Source: Ardenticatenaceae bacterium
Lineage (GTDB): Bacteria > Chloroflexota > Anaerolineae > Promineifilales > Promineifilaceae
NCBI GenBank assembly: GCA_020634435.1
Contig: JACKBS010000004.1
Coordinates: 1,016,165 to 1,080,164 of the forward strand
Reading direction: 5' to 3'
Length of the DNA stretch: 64,000 nucleotides
This document shows, piece by piece, positions 1-10,579 of the stretch (position 1 is its first letter; the number at the start of each line of letters is the position of its first letter). The notes beneath the pieces were generated by a model. The model made no database searches, was not told the origin of the DNA, and saw only the letters and a list, made by a program, of their open reading frames with translations. Position numbers and translations under genes: made by a program.

Positions 1-440
1 ACGGCCACCATGCCCTCATGGTGGGCATCGCGCACCGACTCGTAGGCACGCCAGGCCCGGCTAAGCACATCGACAAACGGCTCGCCATTGGGCGGATCAA
101 TCATGCCGCGAGTGACTTTGCCCCATACTTCGGGAAATTGCGCACGGGCCTGTTCCCCCGTGAGGCCGCTAAAATCGCCTACGTCTCGCTCGCGCCACAG
201 CTCCGTTTGGATGGGTGTGATGCCCAGCTCGTTGGCCAGGGGAACGGCCGTTTGCACACAGCGCTGCAAATCACTGGTGTAAATCGTATCGATCGGCCAG
301 GTGCGCAAGCGCTGACAGATGGCTTCGGCCTGCTTGTGGCCAGTTTCATTGAGCGGCACGTCGGTGTGCCCTTGCCAGCGGCCAGCATGATTCCAGGCCG
401 TCTGGCCATGGCGCATCAGCAAGATGGTTAAATGTGTCAA
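1..440 (-). CDS. Histidine phosphatase (phosphoglycerate-mutase-like) family protein, 3' end cut by window
   Basis: This minus-strand reading frame stays open to the left edge, so the C-terminus is missing. The N-terminus reads MTHLTILLMRHGQTAW, which carries the RHG signature whose His is phosphorylated during catalysis in histidine phosphatases. It is followed by ETGHKQAEA and by the TSDLQRCVQTA block typical of GpmB/CobC-type members. I place the start at a TTG (440) because no ATG precedes the RHG motif with room for the first beta strand. A GGAGGAGGG purine run lies 12 bases upstream of that TTG. An ATG at 416 would start directly at the RHG motif and would lose the strand. About 146 codons are visible, against about 200 for the family. 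The substrate cannot be told from sequence; phosphoglycerate, alpha-ribazole phosphate and other phosphoesters are all possible. Confidence 0.85.
   Translation of the reverse strand, partial: MTHLTILLMRHGQTAWNHAGRWQGHTDVPLNETGHKQAEAICQRLRTWPIDTIYTSDLQRCVQTAVPLANELGITPIQTELWRERDVGDFSGLTGEQARAQFPEVWGKVTRGMIDPPNGEPFVDVLSRAWRAYESVRDAHHEGMVA
244..251. repeat. First copy of the dispersed palindrome ACGGCCGT (about 110 copies in the window)
   Basis: This perfect 8-bp palindrome recurs through the whole window, most often inside genes and often extended to AACGGCCGTT. At about 57% GC, one or two copies would be expected by chance in 64 kb. A hand count gives about 110. In coding sequence it is read in all three frames, as Thr-Ala-Val, Asn-Gly-Arg or Arg-Pro-Phe/Leu, so it is not one protein motif. 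See the matching finding. Confidence 0.9.
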
Positions 441-467
441 AACTCGTCTTTGCCCTCCTCCGAAAAT

Positions 468-535
468 AATCCACAGATGACACAGATTTCGCAGATTAGA
501 GGTAAATCTGTGTCATCTGCGAAATCTGTGGATTT
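468..535. repeat. Imperfect inverted repeat of CACAGAT-type units
   Basis: A short intergenic element between two minus-strand genes is made of the words CCACAGAT, GACACAGATTTCGCAGAT and their complements (AAATCTGTGTCATCTGCGAAATCTGTGGATT spans 504-534). The two halves can pair with each other. Such CACAGAT repeats look like dispersed intergenic elements. Here it could act as a transcription end for the gene at 560-1360 or simply be repeat debris. Confidence 0.6.
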
Positions 536-559
536 TCATTTATAGTGTTGAGCTTACGC

Positions 560-1360
560 TCATGTCGTCTCCTGTCTTGCTTTGGCGATCATGCGCTGCA
601 CTTCGGTAACGGCGGCATCGGGAAATGGAGAGAGGAACGGCCGTAATTCCAGAACCGCCAGCGCCAACAGTCCCTCAGCCGCCAGCAACGTGTTCTGCGC
701 CAAAATCCCGTTGATTTCCGCTCCCAACCGAGGGAAAACCCGCTCAAAGCGGCGAAATGGGTCCAGATTATCCAGCAGCGACTGATCCTCTGAAGTATGA
801 AACTCCGCTAGAAGCCGCAGCAGATGGGTCAGCGCGTAGGTTTTGATGAACTGATGGCCGCTCAAGCGCTCGCCCCGTGCATAGCGCCCCACGCCAACAA
901 ACAAATTCATCAAAAATTCCGCCAGACGCCGGTTGGGGTCGGTTTGGCCTTGCGCCACCCAATCTTGCGTCGTCAGCGCCAATTCCTCCAGCCGAGGCGC
1001 AATCTCCGCTTTGTCTAGCAACACGCGATACCGGTTCAGGCGAGCCAGCTGTAACTCATCTTCGTTAAAGATGGCAAATTCCAGCAGATGCCCACCGTGA
1101 TACAATGCCTTGATCCCATGCTCGGTCTCGCGAAAGTAAAAAACCAGATCGTCAGCGCGGGGGAGCCAGGACAAATCGCGGCGCATATCTTCCTGCACCC
1201 CATGTATGGTAATGACAAAAAAATCGTGATCTGACCATTCATCTGGCTGATAATCTTGCTGGGCCATTGAACCAAGCGCAACCAGGCACAACACCCGATC
1301 ATCACCAGCCAGCTTTAAGCGCATATCTTCGGTAAATTTGTTGTATTCAGTCAGGTTCAT
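560..1360 (-). CDS. Nucleotidyltransferase-like protein (aminoglycoside 6-adenylyltransferase type fold)
   Basis: This 266-residue protein has the minimal nucleotidyltransferase signature near residues 30-47: a Gly-Ser pair in VALGSMAQQ followed by the metal-binding SDHDFFV. The rest is helical, with a hydrophobic pocket region (HLLEFAIF) and no further recognisable domain. Length and layout resemble streptomycin or lincosamide nucleotidyltransferases, which transfer AMP from ATP to a small molecule. The substrate is unknown and resistance function is not shown. Its ATG overlaps the stop of the upstream methyltransferase gene by 4 bases (1357-1360), so the two are translationally coupled. It is the last gene of a three-gene minus-strand operon. 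Confidence 0.75.
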   Translation of the reverse strand: MNLTEYNKFTEDMRLKLAGDDRVLCLVALGSMAQQDYQPDEWSDHDFFVITIHGVQEDMRRDLSWLPRADDLVFYFRETEHGIKALYHGGHLLEFAIFNEDELQLARLNRYRVLLDKAEIAPRLEELALTTQDWVAQGQTDPNRRLAEFLMNLFVGVGRYARGERLSGHQFIKTYALTHLLRLLAEFHTSEDQSLLDNLDPFRRFERVFPRLGAEINGILAQNTLLAAEGLLALAVLELRPFLSPFPDAAVTEVQRMIAKARQETT

Positions 1361-1977
1361 TTTCCTGGCTCCTTTTTACGAGCGTAACGCACCAACCAGG
1401 TGTCGCGTCGCCCTGTCTCCTCCCAACCGTTAATAATGTGAAAAGCGGCCGTTTCCAACAAAACATCCAATGTTTCCGGCTGCCAATAAGTGAAAAATCG
1501 AGCATAGGATGGATTGTATAGAGTGGGCACCCACGCTTCCCCGTCACCCAGCTTGAGAGACAGGTACAAGATGCCGCCAGGACGCAGCACGCGGTGAAAT
1601 TCCCTTAGCGTGGGCAGCACCTCCTCACGCGCCAGGTGCAGCAAAGAAGCACACGCCCACAGACCGTGAACAGCACTACCGACGGGCAATTGCCGCATGT
1701 CTGCCTGGACAAACGGGACGTGGTGTGCCTGCCCGCTGCGGCCGACCCGCATCATTTCGTGGCTGTAGTCCATTCCGATGGCTTGCAGATTATTTTGGCG
1801 CAGAACGGCCGTATCCAATCCCGGCCCACAGCCCACATCCAGCACGCAGGCCCCGGAAGGCAACAGCTCGACAAATTTCCCAATTTGCGTGGTCATCTGT
1901 GCCCGATGCTGCTGCGCCTGAGCATAGGCACCCGCAATCTCCCGGTAGGTCTGACGAGTTTGTTCCAAAGGGTTCAT
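1357..1977 (-). CDS. Class I SAM-dependent methyltransferase
   Basis: The 206-residue protein shows the SAM-binding motif I at about residues 44-52 (VLDVGCGPG). Motif II-like FVQADMRQLPV follows, then LREFHRVLRPGGILYLSLK, which is the usual motif III strand of small-molecule methyltransferases (Methyltransf_11 type). No extra domain is seen, so the acceptor cannot be named. The gene overlaps the nuclease gene by 4 bases (1974-1977) at its start and the nucleotidyltransferase gene by 4 bases at its end, which indicates one tightly coupled transcript. A DNA methyltransferase role is unlikely, because the catalytic Asn/Asp-Pro-Pro-Tyr/Phe motif is absent. Confidence 0.85.
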   Translation of the reverse strand: MNPLEQTRQTYREIAGAYAQAQQHRAQMTTQIGKFVELLPSGACVLDVGCGPGLDTAVLRQNNLQAIGMDYSHEMMRVGRSGQAHHVPFVQADMRQLPVGSAVHGLWACASLLHLAREEVLPTLREFHRVLRPGGILYLSLKLGDGEAWVPTLYNPSYARFFTYWQPETLDVLLETAAFHIINGWEETGRRDTWLVRYARKKEPGK

Positions 1978-2693
1978 AAGCTTTTGGCAGAAGAAGTGGG
2001 GTTAAGCTGGAGCGAAGCGGCAATTTCAACCAGCGTGGACCCATCGATCAGCGTCATTGGTTTGCCGCTGGCCCACTCGCGCGCTGAATCAGAGATTTCG
2101 GCCGTCGTCACCAAAAAGGCGTGGGACACACCTTCGTGGATAAGCGTACCGTACAGTTCGCGCACAATGTCTGGCCCGATTGTGCTGCGATATCGTTTGC
2201 ATTGGGCGATGGCTCGCTTACCGCCCTGCCGGGTGATGACCAAATCCACCCCCAGATCACCACTGCGACCACGCACCACCACGCGGTATCCTTTTAGGCG
2301 GAACAACCGGGCAACGTACCGCTCAAAATCGGCGGGATGCAGATTGTACAGCGTTTCTAAATTGAGCGGCTCCCAGGGCTGCGCTTCTTCCTGGCGGGCC
2401 TGCCACCAGACAACCACCCAAAGCAGAACAATCGTCGCCAGCCAGGCAATTTCTGCCAGCCGCAACAATTCGTACACAACAGTTGGGAGTTGATCGATCC
2501 AGGCGGGTTGGCTAACGGCACGAATGAGCAGCCAAACCAGGTAAACGGCCGTAACAAACCCAATTATCAAGCGACTGCTTAATGAAACAGATTCACCAGT
2601 ACGGGTCTTAAATTGGGGCGATTGTTGGCGCAGACGCCATTCCGTGCGAACTACCATGCGCCGAATTGTAATCGCGACTGCCCAGATTCCCAA
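1974..2693 (-). CDS. Membrane-anchored Mrr-like restriction endonuclease domain protein
   Basis: The 239-residue protein has two hydrophobic segments (about residues 37-57 and 82-97: LIIGFVTAVYLVWLLI and WLATIVLLWVVVWW). A C-terminal PD-(D/E)XK domain of the Mrr_cat type follows. The catalytic core is visible as GDLGVDLVI followed by AIAQCKRY, giving the D...Q-x-K arrangement. A preceding helix, DFERYVARLFRLKGYRV, is the typical lead-in to this family. Members cut DNA, often modified DNA, and several are membrane-tethered proteins of unknown role. It is the first gene of an operon with a methyltransferase and a nucleotidyltransferase. The start at 2693 gives a basic N-terminus; later Met codons are possible. 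Confidence 0.8.
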   Translation of the reverse strand: MGIWAVAITIRRMVVRTEWRLRQQSPQFKTRTGESVSLSSRLIIGFVTAVYLVWLLIRAVSQPAWIDQLPTVVYELLRLAEIAWLATIVLLWVVVWWQARQEEAQPWEPLNLETLYNLHPADFERYVARLFRLKGYRVVVRGRSGDLGVDLVITRQGGKRAIAQCKRYRSTIGPDIVRELYGTLIHEGVSHAFLVTTAEISDSAREWASGKPMTLIDGSTLVEIAASLQLNPTSSAKSL

Positions 2694-2815
2694 ACAAAAA
2701 CTGCGGCTCTACCAATGATGGTAGTACGATTATCCAATTGTCGCTCTATCTTGAAACTCGTAAGCTTCCCAAAAGAAACTGATAAACCACATCGTTGTAT
2801 CAACCTGGAAGATTC

Positions 2816-5044
<2,229 letters not shown>

Positions 5045-5199
5045 ACCTAACACTCACCAATCATCCCCTCAAAAAGCCAAAATAGATGCATACGCAATGG
5101 ATGACGGCCGTTTCCATTTGTCGTAAAATGAAGGAGTATGTTCTTACCCAACCGCACCACTTTTTGGCCCTGTCAGCCGCATGACCCTGTGGAGAAAAG

Positions 5200-8100
5200 A
5201 TGAGAAAAAAACGAGTTTTAACCTGGCACACTATCCGCCATTTGGTTGTAATTTTATTAGCGTTGGGCGTAACGGCCGTATCCGCCTCCGCCCAATCCGA
5301 TGACCCCGCTAGCATCCCACCACCAGACAGCGTCACCATCGCTGGCACCCTGCAAACCGAAATCGGCTGCTCCGGCATCTGGAACACCAGCTGTGCCGAA
5401 AGCCAGCTCGCCTACGACGATCAAAACGACATCTGGCTGGCCACCTTCGACATGCCCGCCGGGTACTTCGAATATAAAGCCGCCCTCAACGGCAGTTGGG
5501 AGGACAATTACGGCCTCAACGCCGAATATTACGGCCCCAACATCCCCTTGGAAGTGCCCGAAGATGGCCCCGTCACCTTCTGGTACGATCACAAAACCCG
5601 CTGGGTCAGCGACAGCATCAACAGCCTCGTTGCCACTATCCCCGGCAGCTTCCAGGACGAACTCGGCTGCGCCGGTGATTGGGCACCCGAATGCCTCCGC
5701 TCCATGCTGCAAGACCCCAACGGCGACGGCATCTACACCTTCATCACCGCCAGCATTCCCGCTGGCGAATACGAAGCCAAAGTCGCCCTCAACCAAACCT
5801 GGGACGTGAATTATGGCGTGGATGGCGAACTGGATGGCGCGAACATCCCCTTCACCGTTGGCGATGGACAGGCTGTCATCTTCGCTTTTGACCCAGCGAC
5901 CAACCTGCTCACCGTTGAAACTAGCGACGAAATACCCTCCGACCTGGTAAGCCAGGGCAGCGGTGGTGGCTTGCCGCCCGCAGCCACAGCCTTCCCTGAT
6001 TTGGTCGTTATTCCCGGCACCATCCAATCGGTGCTGGGCTGCGCTGGCGATTGGGCACCCGACTGTACCGTGACCGAGCTCACCTACAGCGAAGAAAACC
6101 AGCTCTTCAGCAACACCTTCGACATTCCCGCTGGCGAGTACGAATACAAAGCCGCCCTCAACGGCAGTTGGGATGTGAACTTTGGCCTCAACGCCCAACC
6201 CGGCGGCCCCAACATCCCACTCTCCCTCGCCGAAGACACCAGCGTCACCTTCTACTTCGATAACCAAACTGGCTGGGTGACCGACAGTGTCAACAGCCTC
6301 ATCGCCAACGTGCCCGGTAGCTTCCAAGACGAGCTTGGCTGCGCCGAAGATTGGATGCCCAGCTGTCTCGCCTCCTGGCTGCAAGACCCCGACGGCGACG
6401 GTGTGTTCACCTTCCAAACCGTCAGCATCCCTGTGGGTGAGTATGAAGCCAAAGTGGCCGTCAACGGCAGCTGGGACGTGAACTACGGCGAAGGCGGCGC
6501 GCAAGACGGAGCCAACCTCCCCTTTAGCGTGCAAGAACCAGACACGCTCGTCACTTTCACTTTTGACTCAAGGAGCAACCTATTGAACATCTCCGTCGGG
6601 TCTGGCGGCATCCAGGGCAACATCAGCCAACTAACTGCCCACTGGGTCTCGCAGGACACCATCGCCTGGGACATTGAAGACGCGCCCGGCAACCAATACT
6701 ACTTCCACTACGACCCGCTGGGCGGCGCATTCTCACTCGGCTTCGATGGCATTTCTGGCGGCGATGCCGTGCCGCTCACCGTTGATCCTAACGGCCTGAG
6801 CGACGAAATCATCGCCAAGTTTCCCCACCTGCGCAACTACACCGCGCTCAAGTTCAGTGAAGATGATTTGAGCGTCGCCCGCGTAGCGCTGAAAGGGCAG
6901 ATTGCCGTCTCCGCGCAAAACGCCGACGGCCAGACGATTAACGCAGCTGGTTTGCAAATCCCCGGCGTGCTGGATGATCTGTACCCGTACGATGGTGATT
7001 TGGGCGCTACCTTCACCGATGGGGTGCCCACCCTCACCATCTGGGCACCGACGGCGCGGCAAGTACGCCTGCACCTCTTCGACGATGCCGATCCCAACTC
7101 CGAAGCCGAGGTATTGACAATGCGCCCAACACCCAGCAACGGCACCTGGTCTATCACTGGCGAAGCGGACTGGGCAGGCAAATATTATCTATACGAAGTA
7201 CAGGTTTACGTACCAACGGAAAGCAGCTTGCAGACTAATCTGGTCACTGATCCATATTCCTTCAGCCTGTCCACCAACAGCACCCGCAGCCAAATTGTGG
7301 ACCTCGCGGACCCAGCAACGATGCCGGAAGGCTGGACGGACGTAATCAAACCGGGCGTCGCTGCCGCGGAAGACATTGTGATTTACGAACTGCACATGCG
7401 GGACTTTAGCGTGAATGACGCCAGCGTGCCGGAAGAACTGCGCGGCACGTACCTGGCCTTCACCGTCATGGATTCCAACGGAATGCAGCATCTGGCGGCC
7501 CTATCAGAAGCTGGGCTAACGCATCTGCATCTGCTGCCCACCTTCGACATCGCCACCATTAACGAGGACAAATCGACCTGGATCACGCCATCTTTTGATG
7601 AACTGGCAACTTACCCGTCCGATTCGGAAGAACAGCAAGCGCTGATTGCTGCCGTGCGCGACCAGGACCCATTTAACTGGGGCTACGATCCATTCCATTA
7701 CACAACGCCAGAGGGCAGCTACGCCGTCAATCCTGAGGGCGTTAATCGGATCATTGAATACCGCCAGATGGTGGAAGCCCTGAATGAGATCGGCCTACGC
7801 GTGGTGGTGGACGTGGTGTACAACCACACCAACGCCAGCGGCCAAGCCGACAATTCGGTTTTGGACAAAATTGTGCCAGGTTACTACCACCGTCTGAGCG
7901 GCACTGGTCGCGTAGAAACGAGCACCTGCTGCCAAAACACCGCCACCGAGCACGACATGATGCGCAAGCTGATGGTCGATTCGGTCGTGACCTGGGCCAC
8001 CGCTTACAAAATCGACGCCTTCCGCTTTGACCTGATGGGTCACCACATGAAAGAAGATATGCTGGCTGTGCGGGCGGCGCTGGACGCGTTGACGCTGGAA

Positions 8101-9543
8101 AACGATGGCGTGGATGGCAAAAATATCTATCTCTACGGCGAAGGCTGGGACTTTGGCGAAGTTGGCGGCAATGCGCGCGGCATCAATGCCACCCAGTTCA
8201 ACATGGCAGGCACGGGCATCGGCACGTTTAGCGACCGGCTGCGGGATGCGGCACGCGGTGGTAGTCCATTTGGCGGCCAAACGGAGCAAGGTTTCCTGAA
8301 TGGTCTGTTCGTTTATCCGAACGAAACCGACCAGGGCAGCGAGACCGAGCAATTGGTGAAGATGCAGAACTTCATGGACATCATCCGGCTGGGGCTGGCG
8401 GGTAATTTGAGTGATTTCACTTTTGTCGGCTCAGACGGATCGCCAATTTCGGGCAGCGAGGTGCTGTACAATGGCTCACCGGCAGGTTATACGGCCGATC
8501 CACAAGAGCAAATTATCTACATCTCCAAACACGATAATGAAACGCTGTTTGACATCATCCAGTACAAAGCGCCGCTGGGCACCAGTACGGCCGATCGGGC
8601 GCGGATGCAAACGTTGGGCAACTCGATTGTGATGTTTAGCCAGGGCGTGCCCTTCTTCCAGGCCGGTGATGATTTGCTGCGTTCCAAATCGCTAGACCGC
8701 AACAGCTACAACTCTGGCGACTGGTTTAACAAGCTGGACTTCACTTACCAGAGTAACAATTGGGCCGTGGGTCTGCCGCCGTCGGGTGACAACCAGAGCA
8801 TGTGGCCGACAATGCAGCCGCTGCTGGCCAATCCTGACCTGACTCCCACACCAGCGGACATTGCCTTTGCCCGCGACACGTTCCAAGAACTGCTGCAAAT
8901 TCGGGCTGGGTCGCCGCTGTTTAGACTGCAAACGGCCGTTCAAGTGCAAGATCGCATCCAATTCCACAACGTTGGGCCAGATCAACTGCCCGGCGTCATT
9001 GTGATGAGCCTGAGCGATCTGACGGGCGAAGACATCGACCCGAACTATGACATGATGGTGGTTGTGTTTAACGCCACACCAGATGAGGTGAGCTTTACGG
9101 AAGCAGACACGGCCAACCTGCCGTTCTCGCTTCATCCTGTCCAGCAAACTTCGGTGGACGGTGTGGTGCAAACGGCCGTGTTCGATACAGCTAGTGGCAC
9201 ATTTACGGTACCGGCGTGGACAACGGCCGTTTTTGTGTTGCCGCAGGGCAGTGTAGAACAACCGACGCGGACTGAAGATACCGAAGTCATTACCGATGCC
9301 GGTGAAGAAGCCGATGCCATGATCGAAGGAGCGGAAGCCGAGACCACCAGCGAACCCGTAGACAGTGAAGCTGCGGCCGAACCAGAAACAGCAGAACCAG
9401 CACACGGCGAAACCGAAATAGTGGAAAATGCGCCGGGAACTCCCTGGCTCATCTGGCTGGGCGCAGTAGGCGGTGGCTTCTTGCTCGCCCTCATCGTAGC
9501 TTGGGCCAGCCGTCGTCAGCGACACGGCGGAAACCATCATTAA
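5200..9543 (+). CDS. pulA: Secreted, C-terminally anchored type I pullulanase (GH13) with four X25-like modules
   Basis: This 1447-residue enzyme hydrolyses alpha-1,6 branches of pullulan or starch-type polysaccharides outside the cell. A signal peptide (basic start, hydrophobic core, ASAQS cleavage region near 31) is followed by four about 100-residue X25-type modules (roughly 5325-5620, 5625-5925, 5995-6290, 6295-6600). Units 1 and 3 resemble each other, as do 2 and 4, so a pair was duplicated. A pullulanase N2-like region, a CBM48 (about 7035-7330) and the GH13 barrel follow. The GH13 regions are all present: YELHMRDFS, VVDVVYNHT, nucleophile Asp944 in RFDLMGH, acid/base Glu981 in YGEGWDFG, and Asp1112 in KHDNET. 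After a Glu/Thr/Ala-rich linker comes one transmembrane helix near 9442-9510 with a basic tail (ASRRQRHGG), giving a wall- or membrane-held enzyme. GGAGA lies before the ATG. A 21-codon ORF from 5138 ends on this start (ATGA overlap). Confidence 0.93.
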   Translation: MRKKRVLTWHTIRHLVVILLALGVTAVSASAQSDDPASIPPPDSVTIAGTLQTEIGCSGIWNTSCAESQLAYDDQNDIWLATFDMPAGYFEYKAALNGSWEDNYGLNAEYYGPNIPLEVPEDGPVTFWYDHKTRWVSDSINSLVATIPGSFQDELGCAGDWAPECLRSMLQDPNGDGIYTFITASIPAGEYEAKVALNQTWDVNYGVDGELDGANIPFTVGDGQAVIFAFDPATNLLTVETSDEIPSDLVSQGSGGGLPPAATAFPDLVVIPGTIQSVLGCAGDWAPDCTVTELTYSEENQLFSNTFDIPAGEYEYKAALNGSWDVNFGLNAQPGGPNIPLSLAEDTSVTFYFDNQTGWVTDSVNSLIANVPGSFQDELGCAEDWMPSCLASWLQDPDGDGVFTFQTVSIPVGEYEAKVAVNGSWDVNYGEGGAQDGANLPFSVQEPDTLVTFTFDSRSNLLNISVGSGGIQGNISQLTAHWVSQDTIAWDIEDAPGNQYYFHYDPLGGAFSLGFDGISGGDAVPLTVDPNGLSDEIIAKFPHLRNYTALKFSEDDLSVARVALKGQIAVSAQNADGQTINAAGLQIPGVLDDLYPYDGDLGATFTDGVPTLTIWAPTARQVRLHLFDDADPNSEAEVLTMRPTPSNGTWSITGEADWAGKYYLYEVQVYVPTESSLQTNLVTDPYSFSLSTNSTRSQIVDLADPATMPEGWTDVIKPGVAAAEDIVIYELHMRDFSVNDASVPEELRGTYLAFTVMDSNGMQHLAALSEAGLTHLHLLPTFDIATINEDKSTWITPSFDELATYPSDSEEQQALIAAVRDQDPFNWGYDPFHYTTPEGSYAVNPEGVNRIIEYRQMVEALNEIGLRVVVDVVYNHTNASGQADNSVLDKIVPGYYHRLSGTGRVETSTCCQNTATEHDMMRKLMVDSVVTWATAYKIDAFRFDLMGHHMKEDMLAVRAALDALTLENDGVDGKNIYLYGEGWDFGEVGGNARGINATQFNMAGTGIGTFSDRLRDAARGGSPFGGQTEQGFLNGLFVYPNETDQGSETEQLVKMQNFMDIIRLGLAGNLSDFTFVGSDGSPISGSEVLYNGSPAGYTADPQEQIIYISKHDNETLFDIIQYKAPLGTSTADRARMQTLGNSIVMFSQGVPFFQAGDDLLRSKSLDRNSYNSGDWFNKLDFTYQSNNWAVGLPPSGDNQSMWPTMQPLLANPDLTPTPADIAFARDTFQELLQIRAGSPLFRLQTAVQVQDRIQFHNVGPDQLPGVIVMSLSDLTGEDIDPNYDMMVVVFNATPDEVSFTEADTANLPFSLHPVQQTSVDGVVQTAVFDTASGTFTVPAWTTAVFVLPQGSVEQPTRTEDTEVITDAGEEADAMIEGAEAETTSEPVDSEAAAEPETAEPAHGETEIVENAPGTPWLIWLGAVGGGFLLALIVAWASRRQRHGGNHH

Positions 9544-10002
9544 TTGACAATCGAGTTACTGGGTGATCAGGCGATCTTAAACCTACTGAAATTGCCTTTT
9601 CACCCATTTCTCTATCATCTTGTCACCATTTCAGGCTTTTACCGAAGCAATTATCCTTTGGCTCTAGTTCATAAGCCATCCGTCACCGTTCCCTATCCAT
9701 CAGTGAAGTCTGGCTGGTCTTATGGGTTCAAACTGCATCTGACCATCAACAACCGCGGCGAGTTGCTCAATATTCTTCTAGCATCGTGTAACGTTGAGGA
9801 CCGTAAGTCGGTGCCAAAACTGGTACAGCAGATGTTCGGCAAAATCTATGGAGATCAGGGTTACATCCCCAAGGAATTGTCCGCACCCTTGCTCCAAATA
9901 TTTGGTATGCAATTAGTGACCAAGTTGAAAGCCAATGCCAAGAATCGTCTACCCATGGTATTTAGCGATAACCTTCTGCGCGACATTCGTATGGCTCAAT
10001 AG
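9544..10002 (+). pseudogene. IS982-like transposase remnant
   Basis: The frame reads GWSYGFKLHLTINNRGELLN, a Val-Glu-Asp-Arg segment (NVEDRKSVPKL), FGKIYGDQGYIPKEL and LVTKLKANAKN. This is the catalytic core layout of IS982-family DDE transposases. The N-terminal third is unrelated or scrambled and the C-terminus stops early at LLRDIRMAQ, so the gene is broken. No terminal inverted repeats could be paired. It begins immediately after the pullulanase stop codon, so insertion debris abuts that gene directly. Family assignment is from remembered motifs. Confidence 0.7.
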
Positions 10003-10374
10003 AAGGTGTCATGGTGCCGACTCAGGCAGAGCGGCGAAAACCGTATGTTGGTATGAAGTCACACCCCTATCAGAACAGCAATGGTCCTATCGTTGCACAG
10101 ACCGATTGGGAAAATTGGAGGAATTGAAGAAAGCAACAGCGATTCGTTATCACTGTGACATTTAAGAGGCAAAAGCGTTTTCGAAGCTATTGTGGTCTAC
10201 GGGTTGCCACTATTTGGTTGACCGTACTTATGGTTAGCCACCATGAAAGAACGCCCCAGTTCAGCCATACCCAAAGTGATTGACGTTTGTCTGGCTTTGG
10301 CAAACCCAGCTAACAATGCCGATCCAGCAGCTAAAGCGGCAACTTACTTCAAAACAATTTGACATGCATGGATT
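10003..10374. other. Decayed mobile-element DNA with no intact gene
   Basis: Several frames contain short transposase-like or unassignable stretches interrupted by stops. An example is a plus-strand piece at about 10058-10165 reading TPLSEQQWSYRCTDRLGK. No start, ribosome site or intact open frame was found. The base composition is visibly more AT-rich than in the neighbouring genes. I read it as erosion products between two transposase remnants. Confidence 0.5.
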
Positions 10375-10560
10375 AAGCTTATTGTCGTCAGCAAGGTCAT
10401 TTGATTGGCAGTAGCGCGGTGGGGAGCGGTTGCAAACAAATAGAGACCATGCGCCTTAAGCGTTCGATGACACGCTGGCTAGAAGAGGGGACGCGTTAGG
10501 TAGCTAAGGTGTGGGCAGCTTGGCTTAGTGGTCAGTGGCAAGAAGTGGTGCACAGCTAGT
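10375..10560 (+). pseudogene. Second transposase fragment (ISKra4-like C-terminus)
   Basis: The plus frame reads IGSSAVGSGCKQIETMRLKR, then SMTRWLEEGTR, a stop, then VAKVWAAWLSGQWQEV. This matches the IGSGxVESxxKxxVxxRLK...W pattern near the C-terminus of ISKra4-type transposases. The in-frame stop and the absence of an upstream open frame show decay. It is a different family from the fragment at 9544-10002, so at least two elements have decayed here. Family assignment is tentative. Confidence 0.5.
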
Positions 10561-10579
10561 CTGGTTTGCCGTTTTGCGA

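Noticed and set aside
5257..6534. A 425-residue open frame on the minus strand inside the pullulanase gene.
   Set aside because: It is antisense to the repeated X25 modules. Its Gly/Val-rich, repetitive composition mirrors the coding strand, and it has no ribosome site or known domain.
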